From contig CAZFAP010000006.1 of assembly GCA_964516325.1 (NCBI GenBank), positions 1 to 62,333 of the forward strand: DNA of 62,333 bases, in the 5' to 3' direction. The notes under the pieces are model-generated. The model was not told the origin of the DNA. It made no database searches and saw only the letters and a list, made by a program, of their open reading frames with translations. The stretch comes from CAZFAP01 sp964516325 (GTDB lineage Bacteria; Auribacterota; JABMQX01). The position numbers were made by a program, and so were the translations under genes. Of the stretch, positions 15,945 through 23,630 are shown one piece after another. Numbering within the stretch: position 1 is the first letter of the stretch; each line of letters opens with the position of its first letter.

Positions 15945-17015
15945 TCAATTCATCCGCACCGTGGCAGTGCCACCCCCGATGCCGAACAGAATGTTGGGAA
16001 GCCACACTGCCAGCCACGGCGGCAGGTCGTGCGAAAGAGATAGCAGAACGTACAGCCCGTAGTACGCAAGGCATAGAATCATCGAGACGCCGACTCCAAC
16101 CGCTATGTTGCCGCCCCGCCTTCCGCCTTTCACTCCGAAAGGAAGAGCCACCCCGATGACGAGGAGATTGAGAAGCGGAAGAGCCAGCCGCCGGTGAAGC
16201 TGCATCTCCAGCTCCCGGAGCTTCTGCGGCGTCGTGCGGTATTTCTTGATGTCCCGTCGCAGTTCCCGAAAGCTCATCTCCTCCGGAAACCTTTCCCCGG
16301 TAACCTCCTCCGGAAGGAAATCCCACTCGTACATCTTCATTTTCGAGTAGGACGGGCTGTACGTGCCGTCCGGATGCACGACCCTCACCCCGAACATCCA
16401 CCACGCGTCTTCGATCCACGTCGCTCCGTCGGCCCGCACGATAATCTTCCCCTCCCCCGAGTCCGGGTTCGCCGTGTACTTCTGCCAGGTTATCATTTCG
16501 AACCGCTTTCCTTTGGTGTGATAGACCCCGAAGTGAAGGAGCGATCCCATCTCGTCCGTGAGCAAATCCCCTTCCGGGATAGCCTTCTCCACAGGCTTCC
16601 TGCCCTTGAGCGTCTCCTCGAAGCGTTTTGCCTCGCCGAAAGTCCTCGTAACGACCTTTTCAAACATTAAGAAGCTGAACGCCGTCAGCACAAGCCCCAC
16701 AGCAAACAGAGGCGTCGCAATCCGCAACACGCTCACGCCGCACGCCCGCATGGCGGTAATCTCATTGTTCTTACTCATTTTCCCCATCCCCAGCACTATC
16801 GCCATGAGGATGACCATCGGCAAGCCTAGCGTGATCAGTTGCGGGACGTAGAGCGAGTAGAACCTGAGGATCGTCGTGAAAGGCACGCTCTGTTTGAGGA
16901 ATCTCGCCATCTTGCTTGAGATGTCGTAAACCAGGAACAGACCAAGCAGGCTGACGAGAATGTACACGAAAGGAACCAGGAAGTTCCGGAGGATGTGCTT
17001 GTCAATGAGTTTCAT
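15945..17015 (-). CDS. lptG: LptG/YjgQ-family lipopolysaccharide export permease
   Basis: The 356-residue inner-membrane protein is of the YjgP/YjgQ family, which with LptB forms the ABC complex pulling LPS out of the inner membrane. Three N-terminal membrane helices include the conserved NNEITAMRACGVSVLRIATP segment. A periplasmic beta-jellyroll domain (about 125-260) and three C-terminal helices follow. It is second of a leftward pair with the other permease, 148 bases apart, with a dispersed repeat in the gap. F versus G naming follows gene order and is not proven. Confidence 0.88.
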   Translation of the reverse strand: MKLIDKHILRNFLVPFVYILVSLLGLFLVYDISSKMARFLKQSVPFTTILRFYSLYVPQLITLGLPMVILMAIVLGMGKMSKNNEITAMRACGVSVLRIATPLFAVGLVLTAFSFLMFEKVVTRTFGEAKRFEETLKGRKPVEKAIPEGDLLTDEMGSLLHFGVYHTKGKRFEMITWQKYTANPDSGEGKIIVRADGATWIEDAWWMFGVRVVHPDGTYSPSYSKMKMYEWDFLPEEVTGERFPEEMSFRELRRDIKKYRTTPQKLRELEMQLHRRLALPLLNLLVIGVALPFGVKGGRRGGNIAVGVGVSMILCLAYYGLYVLLSLSHDLPPWLAVWLPNILFGIGGGTATVRMN

Positions 17016-17028
17016 TCTCAGCCAGTAG

Positions 17029-17140
17029 CCCCTCCGTTACAGGGGGACAACCCTACAAAAGTCCAAGCCGCCGGGGCGAGTCAACCCCTGCCCTGCTTCT
17101 TATCCGCGTCCATCTGCGTTCATCTGTGGTTCTATCCTTC
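17029..17140 (-). repeat. Dispersed repeat family A, copy 1 (between lptF and lptG)
   Basis: Read on the minus strand it contains GATGAACGCAGATGGACGCG, GATAAGAAG, a TTGACT word, GGACTTTTGTAGGGTTGTC and CCCTGTAACGGAGG. Copies at 18353-18458 and 38505-38618 align over the whole length in the same orientation. It fills most of the gap upstream of lptG. Confidence 0.8.
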
Positions 17141-17163
17141 CCGCCTGAAACTGCGGGGGCGCC

Positions 17164-18258
17164 TCAGCCAATCCCGCGTTGAATCCTTCGGAAGAAAAAC
17201 ACGCCAAGCAAAAGGAGAATCGCGTTCGGAAGCCACATCAAAAGCTCCGGGTGAAGGCTCGGCTTGTCCCTCAACTTCTCCGCAAGCATTACGAGCGTGT
17301 AGAACGCCATCGCCAGGGCAATGCCAATCGTGATTCCCACCGTCTTTTCGCCCCGGTGGATTCTCATCCCGAGGGGCGCCCCGATCAGTGCGAACGACAG
17401 GCAGGCGAAGGAATAGACCAGCCTCTTATTGAACTCCGTCAGGTACATTGCCGTATTCTCGCCGTTCTCCCTAGCGATCCGAATCCTCGACATCAACTCC
17501 CTGAACGTCATATCGCTTTCGTCTTTCTTGACCTGGATTTTCTGCACCGCACTGGCGATGTCGAACTCGATTGTAACGGACTCATCCTTTTCGTCCCAAA
17601 ACTGCTCCCCACGATGCTTCCCCATTATCACCGTGACGTTCTTGAGCACGAGGGAAAGCCTGCCCAACCGGGGATTGTGCTTCACCGTCCCGCGCTCCGC
17701 GTCAATCCGCGTGGTTACGCCCTCCTTATCCACGCAGTGGATGACGACGTGGTAAAGCTCGTTTCCCTGTTTCTTTCGGAGGTAAATGCTGTATCCCGGA
17801 AAAACGTTGATGGTCTTTCCCGGCTCGAAAAGGAAGATGGGGTTGATGCTTCCAAGTTCCTTTCGCAGGTTCCGGAGAGCAAACGTCCCCTTCGGAGAGA
17901 CTACCCCAAAGACGAAAAGCGAAAGAAAGAACGTCCCCACACCGAGCATCGCCATCGCGGAAGCCACACGTGAAAGGCTCACGCCGCTCGCCCGCAGAGC
18001 CAGTATCTCGTTCTGTGCGGAAAGCCTCCCATACACGAGAAGGCACGCTACCAGCGCCCCGAACGGAATCGAAAAGCCGAGTAGCGACGGGATCAGATAG
18101 ACGAAGAGTCTCAGGACGAGCGAGAATTGCAGCCCCGCCGCCAAATGCCTCGCAATTTTGAACACGTTGAATATGAACAAAATCCCCGTGAAAAAGACGA
18201 TGGTCATCACAAAGACCACCACCAGCCTTCGGAGGATGTATTTCTCGAAGATGAACAT
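17164..18258 (-). CDS. lptF: LptF/YjgP-family lipopolysaccharide export permease
   Basis: The 364-residue inner-membrane permease partners LptG and LptB in LPS transport. Its start MFIFEKYILRRLVVVF follows GAGAGG on the minus strand; upstream in-frame codons are not protein-like. Family features are the N-terminal helices with QNEILALRASGVSLSRV, a periplasmic beta-domain and C-terminal helices with FALIGAPLGMRIHRGEK. A promoter with TTGTCC/TAAAAT lies 45 bases upstream, and a copy of dispersed repeat A lies just beyond it. Together with lpxK it supports a lipid A-containing outer membrane. Confidence 0.88.
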   Translation of the reverse strand: MFIFEKYILRRLVVVFVMTIVFFTGILFIFNVFKIARHLAAGLQFSLVLRLFVYLIPSLLGFSIPFGALVACLLVYGRLSAQNEILALRASGVSLSRVASAMAMLGVGTFFLSLFVFGVVSPKGTFALRNLRKELGSINPIFLFEPGKTINVFPGYSIYLRKKQGNELYHVVIHCVDKEGVTTRIDAERGTVKHNPRLGRLSLVLKNVTVIMGKHRGEQFWDEKDESVTIEFDIASAVQKIQVKKDESDMTFRELMSRIRIARENGENTAMYLTEFNKRLVYSFACLSFALIGAPLGMRIHRGEKTVGITIGIALAMAFYTLVMLAEKLRDKPSLHPELLMWLPNAILLLLGVFFFRRIQRGIG

Positions 18259-18302
18259 GCCGCAACCTCTCAGACTCTGGCGGCGTAGCCAGGTCGAACC
18301 CC

Positions 18303-18331
18303 ATTTTAAGGGTGAAGCGTTCCCCGGACAA
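18303..18331 (-). promoter_or_regulatory. Predicted promoter of lptF
   Basis: On the minus strand TTGTCC (18326-18331), a 17-base spacer and TAAAAT (18303-18308) sit about 45 bases upstream of the lptF ATG. Confidence 0.5.
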
Positions 18332-18352
18332 GGGCAAACCGCCGGGGCACGT

Positions 18353-18458
18353 AATCCCTCAGTTACGGGGGGCGACAACCGCACAAAAGTCCGAGTCACC
18401 GGGTCCTGTCAAACCCTCCCCCGTTTCTTATCCGCGTTCATCTGGGGTTCCGCCCTTC
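18353..18458 (-). repeat. Dispersed repeat family A, copy 2 (upstream of lptF)
   Basis: Same order of words as copy 1, but with only one GATGAACGC unit before GATAAGAA instead of two. It includes TTTGACAGGACCCGGTGAC, GGACTTTTGTGCGGTTGTC and CCGTAACTGAGGGATT. Weaker similarity to copy 3 continues to about 18521 (GCCCAAAACTGA block). Confidence 0.8.
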
Positions 18459-18614
18459 CTCCCGACGCCTTGAACCCTGCCACAGGCCTGCACTCCACCG
18501 CCCAAAACTGAGGCCTTACCGGGGCATGTGGCGCCGTCTCGGGGATGGCTGGCGGCCAACGACGACAGGAGGCGAACTTATCCCGCTCGGTGCTCCGGTT
18601 GCCTTCTCTCGTGG

Positions 18615-18633
18615 CATGGGCATCTTGCCCATG
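18615..18633. repeat. Intergenic palindrome CATGGGC-ATCTT-GCCCATG
   Basis: Perfect 7-base arms around a 5-base loop. The identical 19-mer occurs in reverse orientation at 42506-42524, and its GCAAGATGCC core also at 5963-5972. Confidence 0.65.
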
Positions 18634-19036
18634 AAAGATCAGTTATTCACGGGTCTCGCCAAACGTGGGATGCCACCGAAGGGGAGTGCTGAGCGCCGGT
18701 GTTTTGAAGCGGCGACTCTGCCCCTGATATCCAGCCGCACGCAACAAAACCACTACAAGGCAGCAACCCTCGATGCTCCCTCACCGCACTTGGCTTGCCG
18801 GGTGCGGCTCTGTTTCAGGGGGCTCCAGAGCCCTTGCGTAGCGTCGTGCCCTTTGCCGGCTTCCAGTGGCGCCGGAGGCGCCATCAGCCACCTGCTTCAG
18901 CTGGTGGTGCGTCAGATCGCCCCGCCCCTCCCTATATTGCAGCAGGCTTCAGTGCCGCCCCGGCGGGACTTCTCGACGAACGCATTCATGCAAAGCGTGC
19001 CGCCAACATGGAACCAGACCTGCCTTGCCGAGGCGG

Positions 19037-19065
19037 TTGACGTGGCTGGGAGCCCGTGTTATCAT
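19037..19065 (+). promoter_or_regulatory. Promoter of tRNA-Ser
   Basis: TTGACG (19037-19042), a 17-base spacer and TATCAT (19060-19065) predict a start at about 19072, six bases before the tRNA. Confidence 0.65.
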
Positions 19066-19077
19066 CAGTCACGTTTC

Positions 19078-19166
19078 GGAGGAGTGGCCGAGTGGACTAT
19101 GGCGACGGTCTTGAAAACCGTTTCCCGCTTTGCGGGACGTGGGTTCGAATCCTACCTCCTCCGCCA
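19078..19166 (+). tRNA. tRNA-Ser (anticodon TGA)
   Basis: This is a class II tRNA of 89 bases. Acceptor arm GGAGGAG pairs exactly with CTCCTCC (19156-19162), followed by discriminator G and an encoded CCA. The anticodon loop CTTGAAA gives TGA for UCA codons. A long variable arm (CCCGCTTTGCGGG) identifies serine, and GGTTCGAATCC forms the T arm. CCA is encoded here but not in the other two tRNAs of the window. Confidence 0.96.
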
Positions 19167-19286
19167 TCAAATTCCCTCTGCCACGACGCGGCGGCTCCGA
19201 TTCGGACACAGGTGACCAACGTCCTGCGCATCGTGACACAAGCGCAGGCGCGGGAAGGAACGCGGGGAGGCAAGCCCCCGATACGT

Positions 19287-20207
19287 TCAATCACCCACCC
19301 ATTTCCGCCAATACTCAATGGACCGCTTCAGGTCGTCAAGGACGATTTGCTCGGTCTGCCCGAGAGAGTGGAAAATCTCAAACACGAGGTAATTCATCTC
19401 CGAGCCGGATTTCTCGATTGCCTCGAGGACCTTTTCGGGGTACACGATGCCCACCTTATTGTACTCGTCGGTGAACGGCCAATGGTGGCTTGCTCTGCCA
19501 TCCGTCTGCTGAAGATGAATCACCGGGGAAACGTGGGCGAGTTTCTCGAGCCATAGGTACGGGTTGAGGTCCCCCTCAAAGTGCGGATAGTGGAGGTTGC
19601 ACATGTGCCCGACGTCGAGCGTCAGGTATATCGGCACAGCCGCCCCCTGATTCACTCGCTCGTGAATATCCTTCGCCTCGGCGATGGTGTACGGCGCCTC
19701 GCTTGGTGTGTACATCTGCTCCCATGATAAGAACCTCAACTCGTGGTCTCTTGCATCACGGGAGAGCGATTGAAAAGAGCGAATCACCTCATCAATTCTC
19801 GCGGCTCGTTGCTTCGGGTCAAGGCAATCGGGATAGGCGATGGTGTCGAAGTGCCCTCCCAGCCCGCTTGCGCCCATCTTGCTGGCTACGACGATGGCGT
19901 CTCGACACCACTTTATCGCCCTCGCCCGCACCTGCCGCAACGGATGAGACAATAGGTTCAGGCAGTGAGTAATCACGCCGGTATAGTAGTCAACGATCGT
20001 CATGCCCCGATCCTGAAAAGCCCTCCGCGTTCGCTCGGCGAGCCGCGAGCGAGTCGGCTCCGGCACGAAAAACGGGTCGAGCAGGTCAGCCGTGAACTCC
20101 GCATATTTCAGCCCCAACTCTTCGTCTATAAGCTCCGCCCATTCTTCCGGCTCGACCCAGCGCTTCCGCAGAAAGCACATATTCATTGCGAGAATTGTCT
20201 TGGCCAC
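19287..20207 (-). CDS. Xylose-isomerase-like TIM barrel (sugar phosphate isomerase/epimerase family)
   Basis: The GTG start at 20207, six bases after a GAGAGG site, gives 306 residues; a longer in-frame extension to 20564 crosses a predicted promoter and is not protein-like. The fold is of the AP-endonuclease-2/xylose-isomerase superfamily. It has a beta-strand-like opening, repeated barrel strands, and metal-ligand candidates in SGLGGHFDT, LDVGHMCNLHY, VIHLQQTDG and the C-terminal LVFEIFHSL. Such proteins isomerise or epimerise sugars, inositols or similar ligands using a divalent metal. No sugar operon is adjacent, so the substrate is open. The PfkB kinase at 23631 is the nearest sugar-related gene. 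Confidence 0.8.
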   Translation of the reverse strand: MAKTILAMNMCFLRKRWVEPEEWAELIDEELGLKYAEFTADLLDPFFVPEPTRSRLAERTRRAFQDRGMTIVDYYTGVITHCLNLLSHPLRQVRARAIKWCRDAIVVASKMGASGLGGHFDTIAYPDCLDPKQRAARIDEVIRSFQSLSRDARDHELRFLSWEQMYTPSEAPYTIAEAKDIHERVNQGAAVPIYLTLDVGHMCNLHYPHFEGDLNPYLWLEKLAHVSPVIHLQQTDGRASHHWPFTDEYNKVGIVYPEKVLEAIEKSGSEMNYLVFEIFHSLGQTEQIVLDDLKRSIEYWRKWVGD

Positions 20208-20324
20208 TTTTGCCTCTCTTATCTCCGTGTGGTGCGGCGCAACCTGTCGGGGACCTTCGACATTGGAATCGAGAAAAGCCTGTTCCACCCGGCAAGTTCC
20301 ATCCAGCCCACCGCGTGCGACAAA

Positions 20325-20353
20325 GGCTAACGGCCCGCCCTTTGACGTGTCAA
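20325..20353 (-). promoter_or_regulatory. Possible promoter of the TIM-barrel gene with overlapping palindrome
   Basis: On the minus strand TTGACA (20348-20353) and TTAGCC (20325-20330) are 17 bases apart. The -35 is one arm of the inverted repeat TTGAC-GT-GTCAA (20342-20353), a possible operator. Confidence 0.35.
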
Positions 20354-20384
20354 GCCAGATTTCGGGAAGGTCCCCTTTTGAGGC

Positions 20385-20413
20385 TTGAACATCGTGAAGG
20401 CATGCTGTAATAT
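20385..20413 (+). promoter_or_regulatory. Predicted promoter of the CPBP protease gene
   Basis: TTGAAC (20385-20390), a 17-base spacer and TAATAT (20408-20413). The 5' leader of about 115 bases starts with the hairpin at 20412-20428. Confidence 0.55.
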
Positions 20414-20533
20414 GCGGGCAATTCCCGCACATGTCGCGTTTGCGTGGAGAACATACACTTTGCCGCTCAAATGAGTCTGGTGAGCGCATAGTCTCGAACC
20501 AGCGTCTTCTGACGCGTTTTCTCCAGGAGAGCC

Positions 20534-21490
20534 ATGGCTGAAGGAAAAGGAAGCCCTCTATCAAAGTCCTATGTGTTAATCCCCTTCGTCCTTATCTGCT
20601 CGGGCATTGTGGCGGCGGCTCTTGCTCCACTCGTCAAACGACTGGTGGGGAGCATCCGGGGCAAGGACGTGGACTTCTATCGGGTGGTCTATCGCAGCGC
20701 CTCAATCCTTGCCATCATGCTCTTCATCACTTTTAGAAAATACCTGAAGTCCCAGGTCAAAGCTTCCCTGAATCCGAAGCAGAATCCCCCGGGCAAACCC
20801 TTCATCGGCGGGTTCCTCGTCGGACTCGTCGCCCTTCTTGTCGTGGCGGCGATCATGGCAATCCTGGGCGGTGCGCGCTTCATCAACCCCCACATCACCA
20901 CGACCGCTTTCTGGAACGCTTTCGGCGCAGCGCTCGGCACGGCGATCGTCGTCGCCTTCTTTGAAGAGATTTTCTTCCGGGGCATTGTTTTTCAGGGACT
21001 TCGCGCGGACTTGGGGACGGGGCTGGCGACAATCATCGGCGGCGCCTTCTATTCTCTCGTGCACTTCATGCGTCCTCGCAACCTCCCGAAGATCGCCGAT
21101 TCCGATCCGCTCGGGGGATTCAAGATCCTGCGGCACGCCTTCGATAGGTTCGGGAACTTCACCGAGATTCTTCCTTTTGCCATCGGTCTTTTCCTGATCG
21201 CGATTCTTCTGACGGTGGCTTATCTCCGAACCTCCGCGCTTTACCTTCCCATGGGGCTTCACGCCAGCCTCGTTTTCTTCAGCAAGCTCGACCGCCTTTT
21301 CTTCGTTCCGGGGAAGAAGGAATCGCCGCTCCTCTTCGGTTCGCCGGATGCGTACCCGCCGTTTCTGAGAGGCGTGGATGCCTTGCCGACATGGATCGTA
21401 GTTGTCGTTCTTGCAATCGTTATCGGAATTGTCGGGGGCAAGCTGAAGTCCAAGGGCGGACAGGGACCTTCTGCGAAAAAGGGCGCCTAA
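20534..21490 (+). CDS. CPBP-family intramembrane glutamic protease
   Basis: The 318-residue polytopic membrane protein carries the CPBP/Abi (CAAX-type) motif 1, FFEEIFFRG, with Glu144, Glu145 and Arg149. Motif 2 is FYSLVHF and a later motif is MGLHASLVFF. Family members are intramembrane proteases related to eukaryotic Rce1; many bacterial ones have unknown substrates, some in peptide maturation or envelope roles. About seven or eight helices are visible. GGAG lies eight bases upstream of the ATG. No bacteriocin or prenylation genes are nearby to suggest a substrate. Confidence 0.85.
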   Translation: MAEGKGSPLSKSYVLIPFVLICSGIVAAALAPLVKRLVGSIRGKDVDFYRVVYRSASILAIMLFITFRKYLKSQVKASLNPKQNPPGKPFIGGFLVGLVALLVVAAIMAILGGARFINPHITTTAFWNAFGAALGTAIVVAFFEEIFFRGIVFQGLRADLGTGLATIIGGAFYSLVHFMRPRNLPKIADSDPLGGFKILRHAFDRFGNFTEILPFAIGLFLIAILLTVAYLRTSALYLPMGLHASLVFFSKLDRLFFVPGKKESPLLFGSPDAYPPFLRGVDALPTWIVVVVLAIVIGIVGGKLKSKGGQGPSAKKGA

Positions 21491-21580
21491 AAAGGAGATC
21501 AGAACTGGCCGCGCTCAGACCCTGTTTTTCCGTGGCCACGGGGTGAGTGAGCGCGGGGCGCGCCAGGGACAGGCAGGGTG

Positions 21581-22363
21581 ATGGGATTTGTCAGGACAGC
21601 GACTCAGAACATCATCGGGCTGATATTCCCCAGTAGGTGCTTCATTTGCGAGGCGCCGCTTGATCCTCGCCAGGATTCCCCCCTCTGCATCAAGCATTCC
21701 AGAGCTATAGTGCGGACAATGCCACCCTTTTGCAGCAAGTGCGGAAGAAAAATGTACGGAACGACCGTCGAGGAATTGGTCTGCAAAGAGTGCCGCAAAA
21801 AGAAGGTCTATTACGATTCCGGCTATTCCGCATGCAAGTTTGACAGCCCCGTCAGAGAGCTCATTCACCTTTTCAAGTACGGGAAGAGGCGATACCTCGC
21901 GTCGTTTCTGGGAGGCTTAATCCTCGAACACGTGCGGGAGCGCGCGGACGTCTCGCGGTGCGATGCCATTGCGCCTGTTCCCCTGCACTGGTGGAGGCAT
22001 TGGAGGCGGGGTTTCAATCAGTCGGCGGAACTCTCAAGATACCTCTCCAAGCGTCTCCGCATTCCACTCATCAAAAGAAACCTGACGCGAGTCCGCCACA
22101 CTCGCCCGCAGGTTGGCCTCTCGCCCGACGAGAGAAACGACAACATCAAGAACGCCTTCAAAGTCAGGAAGCCCGCGAAAATCGCCGGAAAGAAAATCCT
22201 TCTCCTCGATGATGTAATCACGAGCGGCGCGACGCTGAACGAATGCGCTCGCGTTTTGAAAAAAGCCGGCGCCGCCAGCGTTACAATTCTGACCCTCGCC
22301 CACGCCTCCAACGATACCCCAATACGGTCCGACCTCTCGCTCATGTCGCCGCTTCACCCCTGA
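21581..22363 (+). CDS. ComF-family protein
   Basis: The 260-residue protein has an N-terminal zinc-finger-like region with CFIC, CSKCG and CKEC pairs (about residues 17-70) and a C-terminal phosphoribosyltransferase-like domain with the PRPP-binding motif ILLLDDVITSGATL. Conserved ComF blocks LFKYGKRRYLA, APVPLHWWRHWRRGFNQSAELSR and RTRPQ-like RHTRPQVGLS are present. In naturally competent bacteria ComF acts in DNA uptake downstream of ComEC; in others its role is unclear. No other competence gene is in the window. A GTG immediately precedes the ATG and could be the start. The end overlaps lpxK by 10 bases, tail to tail. Confidence 0.92.
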   Translation: MGFVRTATQNIIGLIFPSRCFICEAPLDPRQDSPLCIKHSRAIVRTMPPFCSKCGRKMYGTTVEELVCKECRKKKVYYDSGYSACKFDSPVRELIHLFKYGKRRYLASFLGGLILEHVRERADVSRCDAIAPVPLHWWRHWRRGFNQSAELSRYLSKRLRIPLIKRNLTRVRHTRPQVGLSPDERNDNIKNAFKVRKPAKIAGKKILLLDDVITSGATLNECARVLKKAGAASVTILTLAHASNDTPIRSDLSLMSPLHP

Positions 22364-23490
22364 CAGAGCCTGTCTGCCCAGTCCGCGAAATCTTTCGCCC
22401 CTGCTGTTGTTCTCATTCCAACCCGCAGGAAAAAGAAAGGCAGGGGTGTGCTTCTCAGCGGCGGCAGACGAACGGCATCCTTCTGCGTCGTCACGACGGC
22501 ATGCGCGCCGTCCGCGGCGGCCTCCTTCAACACCTGCTCGATTTCGTCTTGTGAGAATCGGTGGTGGTCAAGAAACCGGATTGTTCTCTTGATTCGTCCG
22601 CCGAGCCGCTCGACCGCCATTTCAAAACTTTCTGGTCGGGCTATCGCGCTGAGCACGTGAACGTCCTTTCCGCGTACAAGCTCGACGCCCTCTCGTCGCC
22701 CTGAAATCACATCTTCGAGGTAAAGCGGCTCATGCGCCGTCTCGAGAATCTCAGCGTTTGGGTTGATCTCTCGCAGTCGGTCTTTGATAGGCGCCACTTC
22801 CGCGTAATTTGTCTTAGTGAGAACGAAACAGCTCGCCCTCCGGAGCGACTTCAGCGGCTCGCGGAGGATGCCGCGGGGCAGAAGGTGCCCATTTCCGAAT
22901 GGGTCCGTGCAGTCAATCAGGACGAGGTTGTGGGTGCGGTCGAGAGCAAGGTATTGAAAACCGTCGTCGAGGATCAGCGTGTCTGCTCCAAAATGCGAAA
23001 TCGCGTATTGCCCGGCTCTAACGCGATTCTTGTCAACGAGAATGGGCACACCGTCCAGGTTCGTGGCGAGCAAATAGGGTTCGTCTCCGGCTTGTTGCGC
23101 ATCGAGAAAAATTCTTTGGCCGTCCGAAACGACACGCGGCGAACCGCCCGCGTCCGCAGGGCTCTCCCCGGCTTGCGGGCGTTTCTCGCTCTTATACCCC
23201 CGGCTCAATATGGCCACCTTTCGTCCCCTCTCGGAAAGGGCTCTGGCGAGAGCTTCTACAAGAGGCGTTTTTCCTGTCCCTCCAAGCGTGATGTTCCCGA
23301 CGCTGATGGTAAGCCAACCGAGCGGACGCTGTCGGAAAACACCGACCGAATATAGCTTTCCTCTCGTCCAGACACCGAAGCGGTAAAGCTGGGAGACCAG
23401 CCATAGCAGGCATTTGATCGCCCTCGCCAAGGGACCATGGCGCCTGTCATACATGATGCCGAGGATGTACTGCTGCGTGCTTTGTCGCAT
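22354..23490 (-). CDS. lpxK: LpxK, tetraacyldisaccharide 4'-kinase
   Basis: The 378-residue enzyme phosphorylates the 4' position of lipid A disaccharide at the inner membrane. The Walker A motif is GNITLGGTGKTPLVEALA, followed by ILSRGYKS, GDEPYLLA, LDDGFQYLAL and a C-terminal TTQKDAVRL. The N-terminal amphipathic segment (ARAIKCLLWLVSQLY) fits membrane association. The ATG at 23490 is chosen because upstream residues are not conserved in type. It converges with comF and diverges from the PfkB kinase gene. Its presence indicates lipid A synthesis. Confidence 0.95.
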   Translation of the reverse strand: MRQSTQQYILGIMYDRRHGPLARAIKCLLWLVSQLYRFGVWTRGKLYSVGVFRQRPLGWLTISVGNITLGGTGKTPLVEALARALSERGRKVAILSRGYKSEKRPQAGESPADAGGSPRVVSDGQRIFLDAQQAGDEPYLLATNLDGVPILVDKNRVRAGQYAISHFGADTLILDDGFQYLALDRTHNLVLIDCTDPFGNGHLLPRGILREPLKSLRRASCFVLTKTNYAEVAPIKDRLREINPNAEILETAHEPLYLEDVISGRREGVELVRGKDVHVLSAIARPESFEMAVERLGGRIKRTIRFLDHHRFSQDEIEQVLKEAAADGAHAVVTTQKDAVRLPPLRSTPLPFFFLRVGMRTTAGAKDFADWADRLCQG

Positions 23491-23630
23491 AGAAGGGGCC
23501 TTATCCTTCCCTGAAGGCCGTCCCGAACCGATTCTCCCGCCGCGTTCTTGCTTTAGATTGCGTCGGTCGTTTACTATAAGGTCCACGATTCACCGTGTCA
23601 ACGTGACCCTCGCCCCAGGAGGAGGCTGAG

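Larger units (their letters stand above)
18259..19077. other. Intergenic region, 819 bases, repeats and tRNA promoter
   Basis: It contains the lptF promoter, repeat A copy 2, the palindrome at 18615-18633 and the tRNA-Ser promoter. Between about 18640 and 19030 I see no gene, hairpin or recognisable RNA. The frames there are short and low-complexity. Confidence 0.55.
20208..20533. other. Divergent intergenic region with two promoters and a palindrome
   Basis: The 326 bases separate the leftward TIM-barrel gene and the rightward CPBP protease gene. It contains a good rightward promoter (20385-20413), a hairpin TGCGGG-CAATT-CCCGCA at 20412-20428, and a weaker leftward promoter overlapping a TTGAC/GTCAA palindrome (20342-20353). 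Confidence 0.5.

Noticed and set aside
18640..19030. Possible transposase remnant in the gap before tRNA-Ser
   Set aside because: No frame shows a transposase motif and no terminal inverted repeats were seen.
20208..20564. N-terminal extension of the TIM-barrel gene to 20564 (119 extra codons)
   Set aside because: It would cross two predicted promoters and a hairpin; a GTG with a good ribosome site stands directly before the conserved fold.
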